Program-made: the position numbers and the translations under genes | Assembly (NCBI GenBank): GCA_947460455.1 | Contig: CANHKG010000026.1 | Location: forward strand, 1-32,367 | Source of the DNA: Rhodospirillales bacterium | Lineage (GTDB): Bacteria; Pseudomonadota; Alphaproteobacteria; Acetobacterales; Acetobacteraceae | Length of the DNA stretch: 32,367 nt | Direction of reading: 5' to 3' | Notes under the pieces: generated by a model | The model's input: the letters and a program-made list of their open reading frames with translations, nothing else | The model's database searches: none | Told to the model about the DNA's origin: nothing | Shown: positions 8,614 to 15,846 of the stretch, one piece after another | Position numbering within the stretch: the first letter of the stretch is position 1 | Layout: each line of letters begins with the position of its first letter

Positions 8614-9284
8614 GCGGCATCTGGGCCGTGATCCCGGTGAAGGAGCTGGAGGGCGCCAAGCAGCGCCTGGCCGGTTTCCTGTCGCCGGAGGAGCGGCACG
8701 CCCTGGCCATCACGATGATGGAGGAGGTGCTGGCGGCGCTGGCCGGCAGCACGCGGCTCGCCGGCGTGGCGCTGGTGACGCTGGAGGCCCGCGCGGTGGC
8801 GATTGCGAAGCGCGAGGGTTGGCGGGTGATCGAGGACGGCGCGCGGGACGGGCATACCGGCAGCGTGGATGGCGGGCGGCGCGTGCTGGCGGCCGAGGGC
8901 GCTACGGGCATCCTGACGCTGCCGATCGATATTCCCGCCACCGTGCCGGGCGAGATCGATGCGGCGCTGGCGGCGCATGCGGGTTCGGCGGGGTTCACCA
9001 TCGTGCCGGCGCATGACGAGCAGGGATCGAACACGGTGATCGTCTCGCCGCCCATGGCCGTGAAGCTGCGTTTTGGCGAGAACTCCTACTTCCCGCATCT
9101 GGATGCCGCGCGGGCGGCCGGGATGGAGCCCCAGGTGGTGCGCCAGCCGGGGATTGCGATGGATATCGACCATCCCGTGGATCTCGCCGCCTTTCTGCGG
9201 CTGCCGCAGTCCTACGGCACCCGCACGCGGGCGCTGCTGGAAGCGATGGCGGTGCCGCGGCGGCTGGGCGAGGCCGGGCTGTAG
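8610..9284 (+). CDS. cofC: 2-phospho-L-lactate guanylyltransferase (CofC/FbiD family)
   Basis: A 224-residue nucleotidyltransferase that activates a three-carbon phospho-acid with GTP for CofD. Family signatures are VIPVKELEGAKQRLAGFLSP at residues 6-25, LPIDIPAT in the metal/nucleotide site, DEQGSNTVIVSPP, LRFGENSYFPHLDAA and the terminal MDIDHPVDL. Depending on lineage, CofC/FbiD enzymes use 2-phospholactate, phosphoenolpyruvate or 3-phosphoglycerate; the sequence does not decide this by eye. The ATG overlaps the cofD stop by four bases. It is the last gene of the F420 run; 107 bases with a weak hairpin separate it from the next gene. Confidence 0.94.
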   Translation: MSGIWAVIPVKELEGAKQRLAGFLSPEERHALAITMMEEVLAALAGSTRLAGVALVTLEARAVAIAKREGWRVIEDGARDGHTGSVDGGRRVLAAEGATGILTLPIDIPATVPGEIDAALAAHAGSAGFTIVPAHDEQGSNTVIVSPPMAVKLRFGENSYFPHLDAARAAGMEPQVVRQPGIAMDIDHPVDLAAFLRLPQSYGTRTRALLEAMAVPRRLGEAGL

Positions 9285-9314
9285 CGACCCGGCGGGGTAC
9301 CCAGCAACCTATCA

Positions 9315-9338
9315 CCCCGTGCAAATGAAACGACGGGG
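9315..9338 (+). terminator. Weak hairpin downstream of cofC
   Basis: CCCCGT (9315-9320) pairs with ACGGGG (9333-9338) around a 12-base loop, followed by CCTTTC rather than a real T tract. It could end or attenuate the F420 transcript before the glycosyltransferase-mutase gene, but the stem is short and this is only a candidate. Confidence 0.3.
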
Positions 9339-9391
9339 AACCTTTCGCGTGGCCAAGCATTCCTGCACCGGCGTTGACGGTGGAGAGCAGA

Positions 9392-11755
9392 GTGGCACCC
9401 AAGCATATCGCGAAGTCCTCGATCAGTATCAACATTATTGAGAAGACGGCGATCTGTTTTTCCCATCTGCGGTGGGATTTTGTTTTCCAGAGACCACAGC
9501 ACCTGATCACCCGGCTTTCACGCCAGATGAAGGTGATCTTCTGGGAAGAGCCGGTGTTCGCGCCCGATGTGGCACCGATGCTGGAGATAGAGCCGCGCTC
9601 GCCGCAGCTGGAGGTGATGCGCATGCGGCTGCCGGAGGGGATGGACCCGGCGGCGGCCGAGGCGGCGCAGCGTGTGGCGCTGGATGGGCTGGTGGCGGCG
9701 CGCGGCATCGAGCGCCCGCTGCTGTGGTACTACACGCCGATGATGCTCGGCTTTTCCGGCCACCTGCCGGCGGCGGCCGTGGTGTACGACTGCATGGACG
9801 AGCTTTCGGCCTTCCGCGGCGCGCCCGCTGGCCTGCGCGACCGCGAGGCGCAGCTGATGGCGCGGGCCGACCTGGTGTTCACTGGCGGGCACGGGCTGTA
9901 CGAGGCCAAGCGCGACCGGCACCCGGATATCCACCCCTTCCCCAGCAGCGTGGATGCGGCGCATTTCGGGCGCGCGCGCAGCGGTGGCGCGGAGCCGGCG
10001 GACCAGGCCGGCATCGGCCAGCCGCGCATCGGCTATTACGGCGTGATCGATGAGCGCATCGACCTCGACCTGCTGGCCGAGGCAGCGGAGGCGCGGCCGG
10101 ACTGGCAGATCGTGTTGCTGGGGCCGGTGGTGAAGATCTCAGCCGAGGATTTGCCGCGGCGGGCGAACATCCACTACCTCGGCGCCAAGGCGTATGATGC
10201 GCTGCCCGATCATGTCGGGCACTGGGATGTGGCGGTGATGCCGTTCGCGCTGAACGACTCCACGCGCTTCATCAGCCCGACCAAGCTGCCGGAATACCTC
10301 GCCGCCGGGCGGCCGGTGGTGTCCACGCCGGTGGCCGATGTGGTGCGGCACTACAGCGACCTGCCCGGCGTGGCGATCGCGCGCGGTGCCAAGGCGTTCG
10401 TGGCCGGCATTGCCACGGCGCTGGAAATCGACACGCGGCAGCCCGGTTGGCTGGCAGGGGTGGACCGGATGCTGGCCGGCATGTCCTGGGACCGCACCTG
10501 GGCGGCGATGTGGGCCATGATCACGGCCAAGATGGCAGCCAACGCGCCCGCGCTGATGCAACGCAGCGTGGTGGCCCCCCATCTCGGCCGCCCGGCGCAT
10601 TACGACTACCTCGTGGTGGGGGCCGGCTTCGCGGGCGCGGTGCTGGCCGAGCGGCTGGCGCGCGCGGATGGCGCGAAGGTGCTGGTGGTGGACCGCAGGC
10701 CGCATATCGGCGGCAATGCGTTCGACGAGACCAACAGCGCCGGGCTGCTGGTGCATCGCTACGGCCCGCACATCTTCCACACCAACGCGCCCAGGGTGGT
10801 GGAGTATCTCTCGCGCTTCACCCATTGGCGGCCCTATGAGCACCGGGTGCTGGCGCGGGTGGGCGAAATGATGCTGCCGGTGCCGATCAACCGCACCACG
10901 GTGAACACGTTCTTCGGGCTCGACCTCAGCGAGTGCGAGGTGGCGGCGTTCCTGGCCAGCAAGGCGGAGACGGTGGCCGAGGTGCGGACCAGCGAGGACA
11001 TCGTGCTCTCCAAGGTTGGCCGCGAGCTGTACGAGGCGCTGTTCCGTGGCTACACGCTGAAGCAGTGGGGCGTGCCGCCAAGCGCGCTGGACAAGGCCGT
11101 GGCCGGGCGCATTCCGGTGCGCAGCAACGACGACGACCGCTATTTCAACGACACGTTCCAGCAGATGCCGCTGCACGGCTACACGCGCATGTTCGAGAAC
11201 ATGCTGGACCACGACAACATCACCGTGATGCTGGGCTGCGAGTGGCAGGATATCCGCGACGAGGTGGAGTTCGGCCACCTGATCTTCACCGGGCCGGTGG
11301 ACGAGTATTTCGGCCATCGCCTGGGCAAGCTGCCGTATCGCTCCTTGAAGTTCCGGCACGAGACGGTGGAGCGGGAGTGGTTCCAGCCGGTGGGGGTGGT
11401 GAACTATCCCTCGCCCGAGGTGCCCTACACCCGGATCACGGAATACAAATACCTCACGGGCCAGGCGAGCCGGCGCACCAGCCTGACCTATGAGTATCCG
11501 AGTGCCGAGGGCGACCCGTACTACCCGGTGCCGCGGCCGGAGAACGCGGCGCTGTATGCGCGCTACCAGGCGCTGGCGGATGCGGAGCCGGACGTGACCT
11601 TCGTCGGCCGGCTGGCCACGTATCGCTACTACAACATGGACCAGGTGGTGGCGCAGGCATTGACGGTGCATGACCGGCTGGCCGGGCGGAAGGCGGCGCG
11701 GGTGCGGGCGGTGGCTTCGGTGCGGCAGGGCGGGCTGCAGCAGGCGGGCGAATAG
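9392..11755 (+). CDS. Glycosyltransferase fused to UDP-galactopyranose mutase
   Basis: One uninterrupted frame of 787 residues with two enzyme modules. Residues of about 20-385 form a GT-B type glycosyltransferase: an N-terminal HLRWDFVFQRPQHL motif, VVYDCMDELSAFRG, IGYYGVIDERIDLDLL, and a C-terminal donor-site region SPTKLPEYLAAGRPVVSTPV. After a short linker, residues of about 404-780 are a full-length UDP-galactopyranose mutase: the FAD Rossmann motif GAGFAGAVLAERL, RPHIGGNAFDE, GPHIFHT, ALFRGYTLKQWG and YTRITEYKYL holding the two active-site arginines, and YRYYNMDQVVAQAL. The mutase half converts UDP-galactopyranose to UDP-galactofuranose; the transferase half may use that or another sugar in a surface glycan. 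The GTG at 9392 is chosen because GGAGAG lies five bases upstream; a TTG at 9374 is the alternative. No frameshift or internal stop separates the halves. Confidence 0.88.
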   Translation: MAPKHIAKSSISINIIEKTAICFSHLRWDFVFQRPQHLITRLSRQMKVIFWEEPVFAPDVAPMLEIEPRSPQLEVMRMRLPEGMDPAAAEAAQRVALDGLVAARGIERPLLWYYTPMMLGFSGHLPAAAVVYDCMDELSAFRGAPAGLRDREAQLMARADLVFTGGHGLYEAKRDRHPDIHPFPSSVDAAHFGRARSGGAEPADQAGIGQPRIGYYGVIDERIDLDLLAEAAEARPDWQIVLLGPVVKISAEDLPRRANIHYLGAKAYDALPDHVGHWDVAVMPFALNDSTRFISPTKLPEYLAAGRPVVSTPVADVVRHYSDLPGVAIARGAKAFVAGIATALEIDTRQPGWLAGVDRMLAGMSWDRTWAAMWAMITAKMAANAPALMQRSVVAPHLGRPAHYDYLVVGAGFAGAVLAERLARADGAKVLVVDRRPHIGGNAFDETNSAGLLVHRYGPHIFHTNAPRVVEYLSRFTHWRPYEHRVLARVGEMMLPVPINRTTVNTFFGLDLSECEVAAFLASKAETVAEVRTSEDIVLSKVGRELYEALFRGYTLKQWGVPPSALDKAVAGRIPVRSNDDDRYFNDTFQQMPLHGYTRMFENMLDHDNITVMLGCEWQDIRDEVEFGHLIFTGPVDEYFGHRLGKLPYRSLKFRHETVEREWFQPVGVVNYPSPEVPYTRITEYKYLTGQASRRTSLTYEYPSAEGDPYYPVPRPENAALYARYQALADAEPDVTFVGRLATYRYYNMDQVVAQALTVHDRLAGRKAARVRAVASVRQGGLQQAGE

Positions 11756-11767
11756 GCCCCCCCCTTC

Positions 11768-13342
11768 TCACGCGGCGCGCATGTCGGCGGCGATCTTCTC
11801 GCCGATCAGCATGCAGGTGAAATGCGTGTTGGCCCGGCAATCCGCCGGCATCAGCGAGGCATCGGCCACGCGCAGGCCGGTGAGGCCCTTCACCGTGCCA
11901 TCGGGGTTGGTGACGCCGCGCGGGTCTTCCCAGGCGGACATGCGGCAGGTGCCGGCGGCGTGCTGGGCGTCGCTGGCTTCGGCCAGCAGCAGGGCATTCT
12001 GCTCGGCTACCGGCAACGCCATGGCCTGCGGCAGCGTGAGGTCGGTGGCCCCGACGGTGATGCGTTCGGCGATACCGGCGATGGCGGGATGGGCGGCGAG
12101 GCGATCGAGCCTTGCCATGCCGTCGCGCAGGCGCAGCAGGTCGTCGGGGTGGGAGAGCATGTTCTCCTCCACCAGCGGGTCGATGGCGGGATCGGCGGAC
12201 AGGAGGCGCACCTCGCCGCGCGACCTTGCCTCGAACACGCCCACCACCAGCGAGCCGGGGCCGGTGCCTTCCGGGAGCACGCCGCGGTGGTTCATGGCGA
12301 TCATCAGCATGTCGCGCCGGGCGGTGCCGGCCAGGCCCGAGGAGTAGCTGACGCAGAGATTGGTGTGGCGGGCATCCGGGTCCGTGGGCCAATGCTCCGG
12401 CTTCAGCACCACGGCGGCGCGCAGCATCGGGTGGTCCATGAAGTTGCGGCCGACTTCCGGCAGGGCGTGGGCGACGGGGATGCCGAACGGGGCCAGCGTG
12501 GCGGGGTCGCCGATGCCGGAGCGCAGCAGGATCGCGGGCGAATGCACGGCGCCGGCACAGAGCACCACCTGGCGGGCGGCGATGTCGATCCAGCCGCTTC
12601 CCGGCAGGCGCACGCGCACGCCGCGCACCTGCCGGCCTTCCAGCAGCACGCGCTCCACCAGCGCCTCGCCCTGGATGGTGAGGTTGGGGCGGCCGCGGGC
12701 GGGTTCCAGGAAGGCCTCGTTGGTGGAGACGCGCATGCCGTTGCGGTTGTTGATCGGGTAGGTGGCGACGCCCTCGCCTTCCGGCGCGTTGAGGTCATCA
12801 TGGGCGGGGTAGCCCTGGGCGATGGCGGCATCATGCAGGGCGCGGTCGATCGGGCCCCAGGCGGCGCGGGGCGCGCGATACACCGGCACGGGGCCGGCGC
12901 TGCCGTGGTGCGGGCCGCCGCGCGGGTCGGCTTCGATGCGGTTCATGTGCGGCAGCAGGGCGGCATGGGACCAGCCTTCGCAGCCGGCCTCGGCCCAGGC
13001 GTCGAACGCATCCGCCACGCCGCGGATGGCGATCTGGGCGTTGACGGCGGAGCTGCCGCCCAGGCCGCGGCCGCGCCAGTAGAGCTTCGGCTCCTGCACC
13101 GCGGTGCGGCGGGCCATGAGGCCGGGGTATTGCCAGGCGGCCTGCATCTCTGGCGGCACGATGATGCGCAGCGGGTTGGCGCTGCGCATGCCGTCCGGCG
13201 CCTCCCCGGCGCGCCAGTCCCGGCCCGCTTCCAGCAGCAGCACCTGGCGATCGCGGTCTTCAGAGAGCCGCGCGGCCAGCACCGCGCCGGCCGATCCGGC
13301 GCCGATCACGATCACGTCGAAATTCCGCCCCGCGATGCCCAT
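11768..13342 (-). CDS. GMC family FAD-dependent oxidoreductase (choline/alcohol dehydrogenase-like)
   Basis: A 524-residue flavoenzyme of normal GMC length. The N-terminus has the dinucleotide-binding VIVIGAGSAGAVLAARLSE and the acidic LLLEAGRDW. Then come RGRGLGGSSAVNAQIAIRG (GMC signature 1) and GAVHSPAILLRSGIGDP (signature 2). The C-terminus holds QHAAGTCRM with the catalytic histidine and VADASLMPADCRANTHFTCMLIGEKIA. GMC enzymes oxidise primary alcohols to aldehydes; BetA-type choline dehydrogenases are the nearest group by pattern, but the substrate is not determined and no betaine genes are adjacent. The ATG at 13342 is preferred because GGAGG lies five bases upstream; longer in-frame starts would add a non-homologous leader. 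It converges on the glycosyltransferase-mutase gene with only 12 bases between the stops. Confidence 0.9.
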   Translation of the reverse strand: MGIAGRNFDVIVIGAGSAGAVLAARLSEDRDRQVLLLEAGRDWRAGEAPDGMRSANPLRIIVPPEMQAAWQYPGLMARRTAVQEPKLYWRGRGLGGSSAVNAQIAIRGVADAFDAWAEAGCEGWSHAALLPHMNRIEADPRGGPHHGSAGPVPVYRAPRAAWGPIDRALHDAAIAQGYPAHDDLNAPEGEGVATYPINNRNGMRVSTNEAFLEPARGRPNLTIQGEALVERVLLEGRQVRGVRVRLPGSGWIDIAARQVVLCAGAVHSPAILLRSGIGDPATLAPFGIPVAHALPEVGRNFMDHPMLRAAVVLKPEHWPTDPDARHTNLCVSYSSGLAGTARRDMLMIAMNHRGVLPEGTGPGSLVVGVFEARSRGEVRLLSADPAIDPLVEENMLSHPDDLLRLRDGMARLDRLAAHPAIAGIAERITVGATDLTLPQAMALPVAEQNALLLAEASDAQHAAGTCRMSAWEDPRGVTNPDGTVKGLTGLRVADASLMPADCRANTHFTCMLIGEKIAADMRAA

Positions 13343-13414
13343 CCCTGCCTCCACCGTGCCTGCGGGGATGATCCCCCGGGCGCTGGCGGGGGGCAACAGG
13401 GGCGGCTGCGGGCC

Positions 13415-13442
13415 TTGTTGTTGCGAAAGGTAACGGTTTAAT
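13415..13442 (+). promoter_or_regulatory. Possible promoter of the pilin-like operon
   Basis: TTGTTG (13415-13420), a 16-base spacer and TTTAAT (13437-13442) form a plausible sigma-70-type promoter in a locally A+T-rich stretch upstream of the three pilin-like genes. The neighbouring TTAA-TTCA-TTAA has two CtrA-like half sites, but with four-base rather than seven-base spacing. Assigned by eye only. Confidence 0.35.
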
Positions 13443-13458
13443 TCATTAATGCAACCCT

Positions 13459-13590
13459 CTGAAACGGTTCAGGAATTCATCCCGAAGAATCTGGCTGCGG
13501 AACCCGGTGAGACGCCACCGCTGTAACCCGAATGAGAGAAACCGGCGCCCATGTATGCCCAAGCACTGGCGCGCACCGATCTGCCGCGCC
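13459..13590 (+). promoter_or_regulatory. Candidate structured 5' leader of the pilin-like operon
   Basis: This non-coding stretch contains a CTGAA-ACGG-TTCAG hairpin (13459-13472), a CGGTG-AGACGC-CACCG hairpin (13505-13520), and a possible GCGCC/GGCGC pairing (13545-13549 with 13568-13572). It ends with ACCGATCTGCC just before the GAGGAGG ribosome-binding site. The blocks GGAACCCGGTGAGA, CGCTGTAACCCG and the terminal ATCTGCC recall pieces of the cobalamin riboswitch core and B12 box. However, the spacing is compressed and several conserved elements are missing, so I only call it a structured-leader candidate. Confidence 0.3.
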
Positions 13591-13609
13591 GGCGTAGAGG
13601 AGGTTCCCC

Positions 13610-14938
13610 GTGCGCGCCATTGGCCCATTGTTTCGCACCGCCCTCGCCATGCTGCCGCGCGACCGCCGCGCCAGCGTCTCCACCGTGCTCGCCTTGGCGA
13701 CCCCGGTGCTGATCGGCTTCATGGGGCTGGCGATCGACACCACCTATTGGGAGACGGCCAAGGTCTCGCTGCAGGGCGCCACCGACCAGGCCGCCGTGGC
13801 CGCGGGCCGCGCCTATCGCTCCGATGCGAATGTGACCACCGAGGCGGTTTCGGTGCTGGCCGCGCATGGGTTCGTGAATGGCACAAGCGGGGTGAGCATC
13901 TCGGTGCAGAACCCGCCGACGACCGGCAGCTATGCCGGCAACCCGGCCGCGATCCTGGTGAGCGTGACCCAGCCGCAGGCCAGCATCTTCGCCAGCGTGC
14001 TGGGGCTGACACCGCCGGTGGTGAGTGCGCGGGCCATCACGGCACCTTCCACCAGCGGCGGCGGCGCCTGCATCATCGCGCTGGCCACCACCGGCACCGG
14101 CGTGAGCATGAACGGCACCAACACCGTCAACATCTCCCAGTGCAACGTCTATTCCAACTCCACCAGCAACAGCGCGATCGCGCTGACCAACAACGCCACG
14201 CTGACCGCGCTCAACGGCTATGTCACCGGCGGGTGGAGCGTGAACAGCCAGGTGGCGCCGTGCCTGAATGCCGGCACCGTCTCCGAGCGCGGGCTGTGCG
14301 TGCGCAAGACACTGCAGACCGGTGCCTCCCCGGTGGCCGACCCCTATGCCACGCGGGCGATCCCGGCGGTGCCGTCGCGCTGCGATTCCAACAACGCTGC
14401 CCACAGCGCTTCCACCAGCTACACGGCCAAGCCGGACGGGATCTGGGTGTTCTGCGGCGGGCTGAAACTGACCGGCAGCGGCAACACGCTGACGCTGAAC
14501 CCCGGCATCTACATGATCGACCGCGACCAGCTTTCGATCAACGGCAACTGGACGATCAACGGCAACGGGGTGACGCTGTTCTTCACCAGTTCCACCGGCA
14601 ACAACTATGGCACGCTGAAGGTGCAGGGGAACCAGACGGTGAACCTCACGGCACCCACCACGGGCATCGCCAAGGGCATCGCGGTGTGGATGCACCGCAG
14701 CGCCGCCACCACCGCGGCGATCGATTTCGGTGGCGGCTCCACCCTGGCAGTCGTCGGCGCGATCTATGCCGCCAATGCGCCGGTGACCGTTTCCGGCAAC
14801 AACGGCAGCGCCAAGTGCACGCAGATCGTGGCGCGCACCATCACCTTCAACGGCAACAACACGTTCAAGCACGATTGCGGCGGCGTGGGCATCTCAGACC
14901 CGCCGGGCAGCCTGCCGGCGCTGGTGCTGGTGCAGTGA
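13610..14938 (+). CDS. TadG-like Tad/Flp pilus-associated protein with a repeat-rich exported domain
   Basis: A 442-residue protein starting at a GTG with an excellent GAGGAGG seven bases upstream. The N-terminus, DRRASVSTVLALATPVLIGFMGLAIDTTYW, is the TadG-like (putative Flp pilus-assembly TadE/G-like) membrane anchor, followed by QGATDQAAVAAGRAY. The conserved glutamate of TadE-type prepilins is absent. From about residue 140 on, the chain is rich in Ser, Thr, Asn and Gly with short recurring strands such as NGTNTVNIS, SINGNWTINGNGVTLFF and TITFNGNNTF. This suggests a parallel beta-helix or beta-sandwich outside the membrane, with several cysteines (CIIAL, CNVY, CLNAG, CVRK, CDSNN, CGGLK, KHDCGG) that could form disulfides. 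It is first in a three-gene operon with two TadE-like genes. The exported part has no assigned function; a pilus tip or surface adhesin role is inference. Confidence 0.8.
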   Translation: MRAIGPLFRTALAMLPRDRRASVSTVLALATPVLIGFMGLAIDTTYWETAKVSLQGATDQAAVAAGRAYRSDANVTTEAVSVLAAHGFVNGTSGVSISVQNPPTTGSYAGNPAAILVSVTQPQASIFASVLGLTPPVVSARAITAPSTSGGGACIIALATTGTGVSMNGTNTVNISQCNVYSNSTSNSAIALTNNATLTALNGYVTGGWSVNSQVAPCLNAGTVSERGLCVRKTLQTGASPVADPYATRAIPAVPSRCDSNNAAHSASTSYTAKPDGIWVFCGGLKLTGSGNTLTLNPGIYMIDRDQLSINGNWTINGNGVTLFFTSSTGNNYGTLKVQGNQTVNLTAPTTGIAKGIAVWMHRSAATTAAIDFGGGSTLAVVGAIYAANAPVTVSGNNGSAKCTQIVARTITFNGNNTFKHDCGGVGISDPPGSLPALVLVQ

Positions 14939-14946
14939 GGATGGCG

Positions 14947-15396
14947 ATGCGGCGGATGCGCGGCGGGCTGGGCCGGCGCGGCATGGCGGCGGTGGAATTC
15001 GCCATTGCCGGCGGCTTCCTCGCGGTGGCGATGGCCGGGGTGTACGATTTCGGCCGCGCCTCCTGGACGCGGATGCAGGTGGTCTCGGCCGCGCATATCG
15101 GGGCCGCCTTTGCCGCGGCGCACGGGTTCAATGCCAATCTGATCACGAGTGCCGTCACGAGTTCCTCGGCGCTCAACACCTTGGCGGCCACGCCCGCGCC
15201 GGCCACGGTGTGTGGGTGCCCGAACGGCAGCGCCGGGATCAGCTTCGTCACCTGTGGCACCGCCTGCGCGGACGGGGCGGGGGCGAGCACCTATGTGCGG
15301 GTGAACGCGCAGGCCACCTACAACTTCACCTTCTCCTATCCCTACGTCACCAACCCGCTGGTGCTGACCGCCACCGCGCTGTCGCGCATCCAATGA
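14947..15396 (+). CDS. TadE-like pseudopilin
   Basis: About 149 residues. The N-terminus GRRGMAAVEFAIAGGFLAVAMAGVYDFGR is a standard TadE/pseudopilin signal: basic residues, a glycine cleavage site, a glutamate five residues on, then a hydrophobic helix. The rest is a small periplasmic or surface domain with a CGCPNG...CGTAC cysteine cluster. GAGG at 14937-14940 spaces better to the ATG at 14947 than to the one at 14941; both are in frame. Minor pilins of this type are processed by TadV/CpaA-like peptidases and needed for Flp/Tad pilus assembly or secretion. It lies directly after the TadG-like gene and overlaps the next gene by four bases. Confidence 0.82.
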   Translation: MRRMRGGLGRRGMAAVEFAIAGGFLAVAMAGVYDFGRASWTRMQVVSAAHIGAAFAAAHGFNANLITSAVTSSSALNTLAATPAPATVCGCPNGSAGISFVTCGTACADGAGASTYVRVNAQATYNFTFSYPYVTNPLVLTATALSRIQ

Positions 15397-15782
15397 GGGC
15401 GCGCCTGCTGCCGCGGGACCGTCGCGGCGTTGTGAGTATGGAGATGGGGCTGGTGGCGCTGCCGCTGACGCTGTTCCTGTTCGGCGTGGTGGAGATGGGC
15501 ATGGTGATCCGCATGAAATCGGCGCTGCAGTTCGCCACCACCAACGCGGCGCGCTGCTCGGCGATCAACGTGGCCACCTGCGGCACGACGGATGCCACCA
15601 AGGCCTATGCGCAGACCCAGACGCAAGGCGTGTCGGTGGCGGCGAGCGTGTTCACCATCACCACGGAGAGCTGCGGGCGCAAGGTGGTGGCGACGGTGCC
15701 GTTTCCGGTGAGCGCGCAATCGATCCTGAAAACCGGGCTCTCGCTGTCGGCACAGGCCTGCTATCCGCTGCAGCCAACCTAG
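15393..15782 (+). CDS. Second TadE-like pseudopilin
   Basis: A 129-residue protein starting in an ATGA overlap with the preceding gene. Its N-terminus LLPRDRRGVVSMEMGLVALPLTLFLFGVVEMGMVI has the same design: basic stretch, glycine, glutamate at the +5 position, a hydrophobic helix. The mature part includes FATTNAARCSAINVATCGT and a terminal QACYPL, so four cysteines may pair. The LPRDRR leader is shared with the first gene of the operon, supporting common origin or common processing. Role as for the other minor pilins; no Tad ATPase, secretin, prepilin peptidase or major Flp pilin gene is present in the window. Confidence 0.85.
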   Translation: MRARLLPRDRRGVVSMEMGLVALPLTLFLFGVVEMGMVIRMKSALQFATTNAARCSAINVATCGTTDATKAYAQTQTQGVSVAASVFTITTESCGRKVVATVPFPVSAQSILKTGLSLSAQACYPLQPT

Positions 15783-15846
15783 CAGCACGCTTCCGCCGCC
15801 GCGGCCCAGCGCATAGGCTTCCCCACCGACCGGGGGGAAGACGCCG

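Noticed and set aside
13437-13450. CtrA site before the pilin operon (TTAA-TTCA-TTAA)
   Set aside because: The half sites are spaced by four bases instead of seven, so it was kept only as part of an A+T-rich promoter candidate.
13610-14938. Exact tandem repeats in the TadG-like gene
   Set aside because: The NGN-containing strands recur in composition but not as exact DNA repeats, so no repeat array is annotated.
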